Positions 9,000 to 19,749 of a DNA stretch of 29,521 bases are shown one piece after another (positions within the stretch are counted from its first letter, which is position 1; every line of letters begins with the position of its first letter). The stretch is from Chara braunii (Eukaryota; Streptophyta; Charophyceae; Charales; Characeae). A program made the translations under genes and the position numbers. The notes beneath the pieces were generated by a model. The model worked only from the letters and a program-made list of their open reading frames with translations. It did no database searches and was not told the DNA's origin. Where the stretch lies: NCBI GenBank assembly GCA_003427395.1, contig BFEA01000497.1, forward strand, positions 714,667 to 744,187, given 5' to 3'.

Positions 9000-10760
9000 A
9001 ACTTCAGTAGCGAGAGGGGCGAACTGCGACAGAGATGTTGGGAAGCCGACTACTGAGGAGGGCACAGGTGTACACTGCATTGTGGCTAGGAGGCACCTCG
9101 GGGATGTGAGGCGCCGAGGGGGGACTGAGCACGACGCTGGCGAGAGAGCTCAGCGTAGTGGAGGTCGAGGGTGGCGGTCTAAGGCCACCGCGAGGAGGTA
9201 TGACCGTCCTGGCGGTAGCGCAAACACCCACGCCTGCCCAAAATGATTGTGCGCTCCTTGGCGGAAAGGACACCGCGAGGAGTGAGAAAGCCCTGAGGGA
9301 GGTCCTGCTGAGGGACCTCGGGAGGCGACGTGCCAGCGTGACCAGAGCGGCTGCGTGCCCGGGAGAGGGTGGAGAGGGCGAGCTGGAGGCGCTCGGCCAT
9401 AGGGAGAGTAGAGTCCTCCAGGTGCTAGTGGACGTCCTCGCAGAGGTCGAGGTCGACGCTGTGGTCACCCTAAGGCGACAACGGGGCAATAACGTCATGC
9501 TTTCCATACTCGAGCGAGCTAAAGCGGCGCGAGAAGTGGCGACACTGCTGCGTGGAACGACGGGGCGACCGCGGAAAGAGGAACGGCGTTGGGAAGTGTC
9601 GTGAGAGGAGGAGAGGGCGTAACCAGTACGCTGAGGCTGGGAGGAGGAAGTGGATTGAAGACGGGCCCGCATCCGCTAATGGGACCTAGTGGCCTCGTAA
9701 GCCTGCGGGGCCGATGTGAACTCGTACCGCCATAACTCGGAGCGATACTCAAGGGGAAGGCTGGCCAAGAAACGATCGATGAGGGCAACCTCGGGAGGAA
9801 CGCCACATCACCAATGAGGCGTGCCCTGGAGAAGGTGGAGAGGGCGAGCTGGAGGCGCTCGGCCATAGGGAGAGTAGAGTCTTCCAGGTGGTAGTGGACG
9901 GACTCGCAGAGGTCGAGGTCGTCGTTGTGGTCACCCTAAGGCGACAGCGGGGCAACAACGTCGTGCTCACCATACTCGAGCGCGCTGAAGCGGCGCGAGA
10001 AGTGGCGGCCCTGCTGCATGGAACGGCGGGGCGACTGTAGAAAAGGGAACGGCGCTGGGAAGTGTCGTGAGAGGAGGAGGGGGCGTAACCAGTACGCTGA
10101 GGCTGGTAGGAGGAAGTGGATTGAAGACGGGCCCGCATCCGCTGATGGGACCTAGCGGCCTCGTAAGCCTGCGGGGCCGATGTGAACTCGTACCGCCATA
10201 ACTCGGAGTGGTACTCAAGGGGAAGGCTGGCCAAGAAACGAACGATGAGGGCAGCCTCGGGAGGAACGCCACATCACCAATGAGGCGGGTGTCCTGAAAG
10301 ACCTAGATGTGGCGGTCCAGGCCGGCAGCGCCACCAGAGCCGGANCAGCGTGTACTGACGACACACTCAAAGGCGTCAGTCACGTCATGTCGGGCTCCGA
10401 AGCGATCCTCGAGGAACGCTTGAAAATCCATGAAGGTCGGGATCTGACACTCACGAAGGGAGTGGGTGTAGAAATCCTCCCAGGCGTTGAAAGGACCGCC
10501 ACGCTGGCGCGTGGAGAGGTGAGCCACCCACGTGTCGGGTGGGGCGCCCATGAGCTGGAGCGTGCGGGTGGCATATTGTAGCCACCAAGACACGCGTACC
10601 CCTGTACCATCATACAAGGCAATGTTCGCCAAGCGGACGAGTGGTGCGCCACCGGTCTGGCGGCGAGGAGATCGAGGAGCAGAGGCCTGCACTACGACTA
10701 AGTAGGTTGGCGCAGGTCCTGGAGGAAGGGCCGCAACTGATTGTACGCCTGGTGTCCGCC
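9000..10760 (-). pseudogene. gag: Decayed gag of a second retroelement (element C), central and C-terminal part
   Basis: On the - strand, from about 10760 down, the frame reads LVRLANIALYDGTGVRVSWW, with ATRTLQLMGAPPDTWVAHL further on and FEDFYTHSLREC-like text (here AWEDFYTHSLREC). After a stop and frame change it reads FLASLPLEYHSELWRYEFTS. This is the usual layout of a gypsy capsid region. Near 9190-9230 the frame gives CLRYRQDGHTSSRW, which looks like a CX2CX4HX4C zinc knuckle with the second Cys replaced by Tyr and the last by Trp. The protein differs from Gag of A and B. An N at 10345, several frame changes and a 466-bp internal duplication show it is dead. The N-terminal part probably lies at 14350-15215. 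Confidence 0.68.
9355..10286 (-). repeat. Tandem duplication, 2 x 466 bp, within element C gag
   Basis: Copy 1 is 9355-9820 and copy 2 is 9821-10286. Three separate anchors (GTGCCC, AGCTGGAGGCGCTCGG, CATCACCAATGAGGC) are each exactly 466 bp apart. The copies differ by scattered substitutions. 466 is not a multiple of three, so the second copy puts gag out of frame. Confidence 0.93.
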
Positions 10761-11084
10761 AATTGCCTCTCTTTATACCCTATGGGCGACAACTTGCCTC
10801 CCATGCCCTTACCCGACCGAATTTTTGAGGAGAGTGAACTCACCCCCGCCTTTCCTAACGCTCGTACTGGGGCAGGAACCGCTTCCCAGGAACCTTTTGA
10901 GCCCTGAGCGCCTTTTCTGACAGGAAGGGGAAAACAGTGCTCCAACACCGAGCGGACTTTTCCTGGCCTGCCGGCGTCAAGCCGGCATAAGGCGCGTTGG
11001 AATGGTGGGTCCACACCATCGTCGTGCAACCCGTCGAACACTCGAAACACTCAGCGTTCGAAAGGAACCAGGGGAAGGGAAAGT
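10761..11084. other. Junction region with a possible TATA box on the minus strand
   Basis: Element C gag similarity ends here. On the minus strand GGGTATAAAGAGAGG occurs at about 10771-10785, upstream of the gag remnant, and could be a decayed promoter or chance. No coding sequence is supported. Confidence 0.35.
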
Positions 11085-11620
11085 TTGGAAAGCTAGGCTC
11101 AAGCCATCAGCGCGTAACCAGCAAAACGCCGTATCGGAAAGAAAGTCGAAAAAGAAAGTCTCGATTAACACGTAACCAGCAGACACAGTCCCGGAACGAG
11201 AGTCACAATGGGAAATCGTGATTGCTCGCCACAATGTTGGGACAAGAGTCTGAGAGGAAAGCCTCGATTGCTTGGCTCAAGTAACACAGTATCGGGACAA
11301 GAGTCTAGAAGGTAAGTCTCGATCGCTCGGCTCACAGTGTCGGGACAAGAGCCTGAAAGGTAAGTCTCGATTGCTTCAAGTTGGTTCCCGCGACCAGCCA
11401 ACAAAGTATCGGAAAGCGAGCCCAGGAGGAAAGCCTCGATTGCTTGGGTGTAACCAGCAAGCACCGTATTGGAACAAGAGTCTGAAAGGAAAGCCTCGAC
11501 TGTTTGGATCACGTAACCAGCAAACACAGCGTTGGAACAAAAGTTTGAAAGGAAAGCCTCTATTGCTTTGCTCACGTAACCAGCAGAATTTTGGAAGGAA
11601 AGCCTCTATTGCCAGTACGT
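11085..11620. repeat. Minisatellite with 63-bp unit and shorter variants
   Basis: Repeats of the form AACCAGCAAACACAGCGTTGG, then GAACAAGAGTCTGAAAGG, then AAAGCCTCGATTGCTTGGCTC. AACCAG starts at 11452, 11515 and 11578, giving a 63-bp period; nearer 11220-11390 the units are about 45-65 bp. As 63 is a multiple of three, periodic open frames appear on both strands (for example KSLKGKPRLFGSRNQQ on + and IEAFLSDSCSNTVLAGY on -). I regard these as by-products of the repeat. Confidence 0.85.
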
Positions 11621-11910
<290 letters not shown>

Positions 11911-13365
11911 CCCGGGTGTGAAATCTCAGCAGCAACGGAGCTGCCTCCAACCGCAAGATCCGGTCGAAGGCCCTATGGCCGAGGGACGTTCGCAAAGCGA
12001 AGTGGCGACTTCCCGGGTAACGAACCCAGTCAGGGAAAACACATGTTCGGCCAAGTCTGTGGCCCAGTCGGTGCTGCCTGTAGCGCTCCTCTTGAAACCT
12101 CCGACATCGCGCCTTCGCCGACACTCGGCACGAGCCTCCACCCTTCGGTCGTTTGAGCACCTGCTGGCCCTTTCGTCCCACGCCTCTCCCGCTGCTGTCC
12201 AAAAATCGCCTTCCCACCGCTATCTTACTGAGCTGCACTCCGTTTTGCGGCACTCCCCACTCCTCCAATAGCTGACCACCTCGAGCACGTTCCCCTCTTC
12301 TCTCTTCTCGCTCTTCCCTCCCGGTCCCTGATGCACGTTACGATTGCGGTTCCGCCGATCGCCCCGAGAGGCCGTGCAGGCCTCTGCTCGCCTCGTACTT
12401 CCGCCTACCCTCCCTCTCTCTTACTTCTCTATCCCTCTCTCTCACTCCCGTCTCCCCTGCTCACGGCGCTCGCTCGGTGCGCGCTGAGCTCGAGCGCTTG
12501 CACATCCCCGAACACTCTCGAACGAACTCACACCTTTGCGCACGACCCCTCCTTAGTGTTCCTTCCTCTCCGTCCGTCTTGCCACAAGAACCACTCGAGC
12601 GCGCTGGCTTCACTGTGTGCTCGGTGACCGCCCGTGGTTGCGTCGCCAGCCGTCCTCTCCTTTGTCTGCGTCCGAACGTAGCGCGAGCCCTCTTATGAGT
12701 TCCCTCGTTCTCCCCCTACGTGCGCAATCCACTCGTACGCCCGTTTCTCTGCTGACCAGACCGTTCGTGCGTAATTCTGGTACGCTCCGAGCACCCTCCC
12801 GAACTCCCCAGAATTTTTCTCCCCCGTTTTCCTTGCCTCTCCTCTCTTTATACTCTTCTTCTCACTCTTCTGGAGCTCAAGTCCTATGCGTGAAGGCCGC
12901 GAAACCAAAGTCTTCGCCAAATTTCCCTTCTTCCCGCCCTTACTTTCACCTCCCCTCGTTTCCTTCTCTTGCTTCCGCTCTTAGCTCTCGATCCTCTTTC
13001 CATGTGAGTCTCCAATAGGATCCCCCTCTCTGTCTGTCTTCCGGATCCGGGCGGTAGGTGCGCATGGAACCCGCCAACCCGCGCATCCCGCTCTTTCTCC
13101 AATGCACGTCTTTCGTTGCTCCTCGCTGCCGGCTTTCCTAACCATCGTCAAGAAGATCCGAGTGCGCCCCCTTCTTCTCGCAGATTTTGGGAGGGCATTC
13201 TCCATCCAACCCTTCCTTTGGCTCCTCTCTTCCTCATCTTTCAGCCCGGACCTCTTAGATCGAATGCGATCCCCCTCTTACTGCCGACGTTTCGCTGCCT
13301 CCAGCGCAACCGATTTCCTTGACAGTTACTAAGAAATTTGAAATCAGCCCCGTCGGTTAGCCCCC
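11911..13365. other. Anonymous pyrimidine-rich region
   Basis: About 1.45 kb of C/T-rich DNA with many TCGCTC, CTCTCC and TTCCTC runs. Several frames are open on both strands for 60-230 codons, but their translations are Ser/Leu/Pro/Arg-rich with no motif, and openness on both strands reflects base composition. It may be an LTR or insertion that splits element C gag; neither end could be defined. Confidence 0.4.
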
Positions 13366-13640
13366 TTCCCATCTCACTTTGCTTATGAATCTGGTACACT
13401 TCTTGATCTTGGTGCACCTGGCCGGTTCGTCTCTCCCTCCTTCCGTCAGCGTGTTTTTTGACTTTGCCAATTTTCTGCGTCGGCCCCACCTGTCCGCTTC
13501 TCCCTACCTCACTTAGCCTATGAACCTGGTACGGTCCCGGATCTCCCCGCATCTGGCCTGTTCGTCTTCCCTTCCTTTCGTCAATACGTACTTGGCCGTT
13601 TCCCACTTCCTCCGCTCGATCCTCGGGAAGGGGCCGCATC
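13366..13640. repeat. Degenerate tandem duplication, ~137-bp unit
   Basis: Two diverged copies: CTCACTTTGCTTATGAATCTGG with CACCTGGCCGGTTCGTC and CTTTGCCAATTTTC, and CTCACTTAGCCTATGAACCTGG with CATCTGGCCTGTTCGTC and TTGGCCGTTTCCC. The words recur in the same order about 137 bp apart. Confidence 0.7.
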
Positions 13641-14349
13641 ATCTATCCAAATCACTCGGCTAGCCAGGGCGGCCTTTCCTGTATCGCTCGAGGTTCGAGG
13701 CTGACTCCATCCCAGGTCCTAGATACTTAGTGCCCAGCCGAAGAGGACCCCACAACCCCTGCTTCCGTCGAGCTGACCGCGCGGTCGTTTGATCACCCTC
13801 GTATCATCATCCCTGGCCGGCCCCACCATTATCGTTAGTGGCCATCCCCTTCTCTTTCCGAGCATCGTACCGGCGGCCGCTTTTCCGTGGAAAACGATCC
13901 AGCTTGACTGCCAGCTAGAGATGCCGCCCACGTCCATTGATTTCCCCTAATCACAGCAAGTCGTGAATAGGCCTCGATTCGCGTCGCGTGGAAGTTATCG
14001 AGCTGTGGGGGGGGGCTGCAAGATCCTTAGCCTCACATCCAGCTTCAAGCACGCTCCTTGGCCCACTTTGTCAAGCTCCGCGGCTGTCATCACTTTCCTT
14101 AAGTACCTTCCCCCCCCCTTAGTCGCAACGCCAACCGCTCCTTCTCCCTTCTCGGGTGCCATGTCAAAATTCTGGTTTCTCGTCCGCGCTAGGCCTCGCT
14201 TGCAACCACCGTCTCGGGTCGTCCTTGCCTGTTCGAGGGTCAGTACGGGGAATAAAAAAACAAGATCACCCCCAAGACCCTCATCCATTCGCATTCACGC
14301 ACCAGAACATACCAAAATTAAGAAAAACACCCCAAAAGCTTTCTTTTGT
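13641..14349. other. Anonymous spacer
   Basis: No gene or repeat supported. It contains G-runs and C-runs (about 14007-14015 and 14111-14119) and ends in A-rich sequence where element C gag similarity begins. Confidence 0.4.
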
Positions 14350-15215
14350 TGGGTACAAAGGAGTACCTGGCTGGTAGGCAGCTGCCCGACACCGGGCCAC
14401 ATGGGGGAGCGGCGGGGGCAACAGCGGCAGGCTGCGAGGGAGCTACGGTAGAAGAGGTCGCAACCACCGAGGGAATAGGAAGAAGGTAGGATGGAGGTGG
14501 AGGGGGTGCAGGGCGAGGGAAGCGAGCCCGACATGGAAGGAAGGGTAGAGGAAGAAGGGGGTGCGCCCGAAGGCGTGGCCACCTGTGAGGGTAGGAGTGG
14601 CTGAAGGCGTAAGAGGGCGAGGTCAGCCCGCGTTTGGGCAAGCTCATCCTCAAGACGTCGAACGTACATTGAGCGCGGAGTGGCAGCAATAGACGCACGA
14701 GCGGGGCGGGGCATCCCATAAGGGGGAGAGCCAGGTGGCGCGGTGGTCGTGCGAAGGGGAGGGAGAAGCGGGGCACCCGGAAAAGTTGAGACCAAGGCAG
14801 CGGGTTGTGGTCCCGTGGTCGTAGTGACCGGAATCTGGGCGGGTTCGCCCGTAGAGTGAGGGAAGGCCTGGCCCGTGGCAGTCGTCGCGCTAGGAGCGTG
14901 GACGGTCACCAGAACGGTCAGGTCGGGGCCAACAGAGGAGGAAGCTCTGCCGTGGCCACCATGTCGGATGACAGGGGACCCGGACTGGGAGATAGGAGAA
15001 GAGAGAGAGTGGGGAGAGGAAGGACGACCAGCGTCCTAGAGTTGCCGGAGGCCAGTGGCAAGAGTCGCCACCTGCGCTTGTAAGGGCGCAAGGAGGGAGG
15101 TGATGAGGGTGTGCAGATCCCCCTGGGGATGATGGCCCTGGTCCGCCGGTACGGGTATGGAGCCCGATGCCGAGGTCGACGCCGCGTCCACGGCTTGTGA
15201 CACGCTGTCCGCCAT
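14350..15215 (-). pseudogene. gag: N-terminal gag of element C, broken
   Basis: Read on the - strand from ATG at 15215: MADSVSQAVDAASTSASGSI, then a segment with HTLITSLLAPLQAQVATLAT, an in-frame TAG at 15038-15036, and on through a Pro/Ala/Ser/Thr-rich stretch. It then reaches a charged heptad-like segment, RRLEDELAQTRADLALLRLQ, near 14650, suggesting a short coiled coil. This layout (acidic/Ser-rich start, coiled coil, Pro-rich linker) is what would precede the capsid part found at 9000-10760, on the same strand and in the right order. About 3.6 kb of unrelated DNA separates them. The linkage is inference; no database search was possible. Confidence 0.6.
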
Positions 15216-15392
15216 GGGGAGGTGACGGGTCGGACTGGAGGGGGCCAGAGGAGGTCCGCGTGAGCGGAGGGCGTAGGGGGGGGTCCGTGATAGAAAGCGA
15301 CGGCCGGCGCTAGTGAGTCGAGCGCGGGCGCCCGCAAAGGGGGAAGGGTGATTCGGGTCCAGGGTGGCCGAATGGAAAGGGGGAGTAGGGGG

Positions 15393-15470
15393 GGTTAGGA
15401 AAACCCTAAACCCTAGAAAAACCCTAAGAACACCCTAAACAGGGTTGAGTGGTTAGGGTAGGGTATCGGT
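15393..15470. repeat. Telomere-like CCCTAAA/TTAGGG motifs upstream of element C gag
   Basis: AACCCTAAACCCTAG, AACCCTAAG and CCCTAAAC occur on +, followed by GGTTAGGGTAGGG, so the motif appears in both orientations within 80 bp and could pair. Plant-type telomere repeats are (CCCTAAA)n; these copies are degenerate and short, so a real telomere tract is unlikely. Confidence 0.75.
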
Positions 15471-15479
15471 GACCTAATC

Positions 15480-15625
15480 AAGAAAATAAAATAGCAAGCA
15501 TGGGGGGGGAGGCGGGAGGAAAAATAAATAAACAATGAAATTTCGAGAGAAAAATAAAAATAAATAAGTAAATAAATAAATAATAAAAATAATTAAAGAA
15601 ATAAGGAAACAAAATGTGAAGAGAG
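15480..15625. repeat. AT-rich (TAAA)n-type tract
   Basis: Runs of AAATAAATAAATA with interruptions. A similar tract resumes at about 15888-15935, so the hAT-like copy at 15693-15829 and its flanks sit between two TAAA-rich blocks. Confidence 0.85.
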
Positions 15626-15692
15626 AAATAATATTTATCTTTTTGGAATTTTCGGCAGCATGTCCGTACTCCCCATGGGGTCAAGAATGTGC

Positions 15693-15829
15693 CTGCGTAG
15701 CACAGCGAACGTGTTCGCGCCCCTTCACGTTCGCGCGAACAGCTCGCAAACTTTTCGGAAAGTTTTGGGCGCTTGCTCGTGTTCGGGCGAATATGTTCGC
15801 GTTTGCCTCCGAACGCGAACACGGTGCTA
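15693..15829. mobile_element. Second, shorter copy of the hAT-like element
   Basis: Starts CTGCGTAGCACAGCGAACG and ends CGAACGCGAACACGGTGCTA. It shares the termini and the GTTCGCG-rich subterminal blocks (CCTTCACGTTCGCGCGAAC, GTTTTGGGCGCTTG, TTGCCTCCGAACG) with the element at 2087-2518. It lacks the AT-palindrome core. The last bases of the right end are altered (GTGCTAAAG instead of GTGCTACGTAG) and no target duplication is recognisable, so this copy is older or was trimmed. Confidence 0.75.
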
Positions 15830-17045
15830 AAGGAGAGACCAAGATAAGCACACTAAGTTTCAAAATGGCGCAAACTCAAAATTTCAGAAAATAAATAAAT
15901 AAATAATAAAGAGAATAAATAAATAAATAAGTAGATTGAAACGGTATTCACCTGCTAGCAGTAGCGAATGCAGGTCCCACGGCTCGATCCCTAGACTTTA
16001 CCTTACTTGTGTACATTACCTGCGTCGACCCCGAGAGTTGAACCCGTGACTTGTGTATTCATAACAGTCGGTAGGCTGTTGTAGGGCCCGTAGGTTGTAG
16101 GGGTTCGATCTGTAGACCTGTCATATAGAGGTCTTAGGGAGTTCTAGACGTGGTAGCTGCTACAGTCCTGAAAGGTCAAGGTCGTAGCTGCTATAGTATT
16201 CGAAAGGCTAGGACTACAAATTTCCGGATGGTCCCAAGAGTGGCCTTTCGAAGTTGGCTCACGTCTAGACAGAGGCAAGTGGGAAAGTGGTGAAATCCAC
16301 CCTTGCTGAGTCAGCGGCACTAGTCCCAGTCAGTGGGGGTCAGTCCTAGTCCAGTCAAGCAAGTACCGTATGGGACTGTGTGCACCACGGGCATGGGAAA
16401 CGGACAGACTAACGAGTTACAAAAGTATAAATCAAAAGGTAGCGCCCAACCATGGATTCATTCCTGGGTAAGCCATGCCTAAGCGCTACTACAACGACTT
16501 GTGCGAGGTGGTCTGCAGTATGTGCGAAGACGAAGTGGGCCGAAGGAGAACTTAGTCATAGCGGTAGAGGTAGTAGCGGCCATGGCCACCATAGCTAGGA
16601 GTGTGTGTGCGCGTGTGTGAACAGTGTGTCGTGTGTGGGATATCCAGGGTGATCCTAAGTTGAGTGTGTGTGAAAAGTCGAGTAGGGCGCAGTGACGAAC
16701 AGAGAGTTGTACAGGCACTGACGCGCCATAGCCATCTGAAGCGAGTTTGTATCTGAACTGTGTTGTGGGTTACCATATCTCTGAGCTTTGAGTGGGCGCT
16801 TATCGCCGGTTTGCTGAGCGACCTGTTCACATGCATGTGAAGTGTGAAAGAAAGCGAGTCTGATTGCAAGATGAGGAGGTGAAGAGAAATGAAGTGTCGT
16901 ATTTTTCAAAAAATTCAGCAGCATTTCGTTACCCCGACGGGGTCGAAGTGTGCCGTCAATAAGAAGGCTAAGTAAAATGAGAAAATTTCCACAGCATTTC
17001 GTTATGCAAGGAATATGAGTGTGAGCGATATACATAAAACCAAAT
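15830..17045. other. Anonymous region with small repeats
   Basis: No gene supported. Holds a TAAA tract (15888-15935) and a 31-bp-period duplication (GTAGCTGCTA at 16153 and 16184, each followed by GAAAGG). It also holds a GT-rich stretch near 16600-16640 and a duplicated CAGCATTTCGTTA at about 16920 and 16992, with CCCCGACGGGG beside the first. This is the flank beyond the inferred 3' end of element B. Confidence 0.5.
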
Positions 17046-18104
17046 TGCGAAATCACACAGCTGAGCAAGTAGTAATGTCCCAAGTAGAGAGTGCAAATGC
17101 ACCGAGAAAACCATCCATAAAGAGCAATACAATGAAGTATTGAGCCAATGTCCTAGCCCGTAGGCCACACCAACACAGTATCCAGAGTCGCTCTCTCTGT
17201 CTGGCGCACAGCGCCCAGCCTACTCTACCATACTATCCTACTCTACAGCTGGTTCACACAACAGGATCACTTCGGCTCACGAAGACCAATGTACGTGACT
17301 GTCAACACCATCGGCGACCTCTCTTCATGTACCAGGTATGTAACTCGTCACCCTCAATCAGACCTTGATTATCCCACACAGCGCCTCACTCCCCTGAAGA
17401 CCACTCGATCATCCGCTGTACCCCCTGGCGCCTAGCAGCCCGGCTATGGCCGTCTGCGCCCCGCTGCCCTGCAGCGCCCCACTTCACCTCTCGTGCCCCG
17501 TCAGCGCCCTTGGCAGCAGCGCAGCATCAAGCGAGAACGCAGCAGCATCCGCATTGCCAGCACTGGCCAGAATGCCTGGCCTGGGCTGCCTCACTTCCTT
17601 TATGGAAGTGGCAGCCTGATGCATGCTGCGTGTGGCCTGGCTGGAAGCTTCCAGTAGCTTTTGGTTGGGTCTCAGACCCTGTGCCCAGGCCGAGACTTAC
17701 AGTTGAGGGCCTGGGCCCTTTACAGTTGGGCGCGGCCTGAGTCTCCGGACTTGGGCTGTTAGCTGCATCTGCGCAGGGCCCCCAGGTAGGTGCATCAACT
17801 GTACTGCTCTTCCAGAGGCCGACGGCCTGCTTCTCAATGTATCGACCCTGCTTTATGTGTAGGTGCTCAAGCACAACTTTCGTGGCTTGGGCCAACTGTA
17901 CGGTGCAGCTTAGTGAGGCTCGCGCGTTCACTCAACCAACTGACGCGCTGCAAGAGCCTGAATACCCACATATGGAAATGTCGAATTTGGCCTATGACGA
18001 ATATTCAGGCCTCCCTTCACTTAGGGCGGGCACTTGGCTTGCTGGGGCCTTGGCCCAAAACAATGTGATGTCTGAAAGGGCCACTTGAGGGCTTGTTCCT
18101 CACA
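17046..18104 (-). mobile_element. 3' LTR of gypsy element B
   Basis: On the - strand it begins TGTGAGGAACAAGCC right after a polypurine tract and aligns block by block with the 5' LTR of element A. The outer end (17046) is set by alignment to the A LTR end (...GCA, followed in both by ATTTGG). Because the similarity continues a few bases beyond, the true end is uncertain by some tens of bases or more. There is no 5' LTR of B in the window for comparison. Confidence 0.65.
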
Positions 18105-18117
18105 TTCCATCCCCCTT
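18105..18117 (-). other. Polypurine tract of element B
   Basis: AAGGGGGATGGAA on the - strand, directly before the LTR start TGTGAGG and about 28 bases after the pol stop. It would prime plus-strand DNA synthesis in reverse transcription. Confidence 0.8.
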
Positions 18118-18145
18118 AGCTTCGAAAGTCCGTTGAGATGCTTCA

Positions 18146-18545
18146 TGCTGGTGCCTTCCCCTTCAGTCTTTTCTCATAATCGGCCACGATATGAGGAGTT
18201 GTCTTGACAAGTTCCTCCCTTGAAATCCATCGATCTTGCTTCGGATTTGTATGATGCCTGAAATGTACTCTGTATTCCCTCGCAGGTTTGGGAGGTCTTC
18301 CCCTACCAGGTGGCTTAGGAACAGGCGTATCTCTGTGATCCAGGATATCGTCGACGTCCACGTGGCCATCCATGGTTGGGGGCAGCATAGATCTCCGTGA
18401 TGGGAACTGTGCTGTCTCAGTGAAAGGTGCAAGTTTGGAAGCGTGGAAAACAGGGTAAGTGCGGAAGTGACCAGGGATACGAATAACGTATGAGGGACCA
18501 TCCAAATCATTCCCCACGATATCCAGGACTTCCTAGGGACCAAAA
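18146..18545 (-). other. C-terminal chromodomain-like segment of element B Pol
   Basis: After a TAG at 18535-18533 the frame runs GNDLDGPSYVIRI, FRTYPVFHASKLAPF (the GPY/F-like end of integrase), then VDVDDILDHRD, a Pro/Arg-rich insert, YRVHFRHH and RWISREEL. The (V-x-x-I-L-D-H-R)...(Y-x-V-x-F)...(W-x-x-x-E-E-L) spacing matches chromodomains of chromoviruses, where they guide integration to modified chromatin. The aromatic cage is only partly evident. Confidence 0.75.
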
Positions 18546-18555
18546 TACTGAGGCA

Positions 18556-19742
18556 TTAGTTTCTTAGAGATGCCAAAATCCTGTCCCAATTCACTAGCCT
18601 GACCCAGACACGTTCCCCTACCTGAAATGTGGACTGTCCACCACGCTTGTTCTCAGAAGCAATCATGACCTCCTGAGATCTCTTAATGTGTTCGACAGTC
18701 TGCTGCAGCAGTTTCTCATACAAGACACCAAATTCGATGGTTCCAGGAGTTGTAGCAGTTCGATTTTCAGGCAGGAGGAAGTCTAGAGCAGATCTAGGCT
18801 TCCATCCCAGATGTAGTTGGTTAGGACTGACACCGATGGTGTTGTGTACAGCGTTGTTGTACAGACTGGCGATGAGAGGTAACTTCTCATCCCAATCATC
18901 CTGGTTGGGCTTGATGTAATACCTCAGCAGATGCTGCACCACTCGGTTCATCTGTTCAGCCTGTCCATTTGCTTCGGGATGACTCCCAGAAGTCATCTGA
19001 AGCTGGCTGCCCATCTGTTCAGCGGCCTTCTTCCACATCTCACTAGTGAAACGGACATCTCTATCACTAACGATAGACTTAGGCAATCCAAAATCACGCA
19101 CCCAGTTGTCCATGAACAACTTGATGACGTGCTCAGTCCTGGCAGTCTCTGGCATGGCGATTAGTCTAGCGTACTTAGTGAACCTATCCACTATGACGAA
19201 GATGTTCCTCTTGCCATTCTTGCTGGTCACAAGATTATCCATGAAGTCCATGGAGATACTCTGCCCTAGGCCAGCAGGAATTAGTAAGGCTCGAGTAACC
19301 CAAGCGGAGCTCGAGTCCGCGGCTTGTCCCGCTGACAGACCTGACAGGTCTCCATGTACTTCTTCACATCGTCAAGCATGTTGGGTCACCAGAATCGCTG
19401 TACTAAATTAGCACTCGTCTTCTTATAGCCGAAGTGTCCCATTGCGTCGTGGCACTCACCTAAAAATAAACTACGCAAAGTCTCTCTACATGGAACAACT
19501 AACCTCTTGAACCCTGCCTTCTCAAGAAAGAGCAACCCATCCACCATCACAAACTCATCAGTGGTGGCCTTATGTTTAGCCTGTAGTTTGTTGATGATGC
19601 CCATCGTGATGGGATCTTCCTTGTAGGCTTCATCCAACGATCGAGTCACGTCCTCACACAAACCAAACTCANAAATCAGCGCANCTAGGTAGTCTGCCCT
19701 CCTAGACAACGCATCTGCAACNTTGTTGTACTCTCCCTTCAA
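18556..19742 (-). other. Integrase of element B (zinc finger and catalytic core), broken
   Basis: The zinc-binding part shows ECHDAMGHFGYKK and, after TGA at 19388-19386, METCQVCQRDK, giving an H-H-C-C arrangement. The core begins at about 19260 with MDFMDNL (first Asp), has KSIVSDRDVRFTSEMW (second Asp) and SHPEANGQAEQMNRV (Glu in AEQMN), which is the DDE signature of retroviral-type integrase. One open frame of 231 codons covers the core. It would insert the DNA copy into the chromosome; a frame break near 18597 disconnects it from the C-terminus. Confidence 0.9.
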
Positions 19743-19749
19743 ATAGTNT

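Noticed and set aside
15393-15470. True telomere or chromosome end
   Set aside because: Motifs are few, degenerate and in both orientations, embedded in a retroelement leader.
16095-16110. GGTTCGATC resembling a tRNA or SINE B box
   Set aside because: No A box at a suitable distance, no cloverleaf and no poly(A) or T-run terminator found.
17510-18088. Plus-strand frames of 76-92 codons in the 3' LTR
   Set aside because: They lie antisense within an LTR defined by the polypurine tract and alignment to element A, and have no motif.
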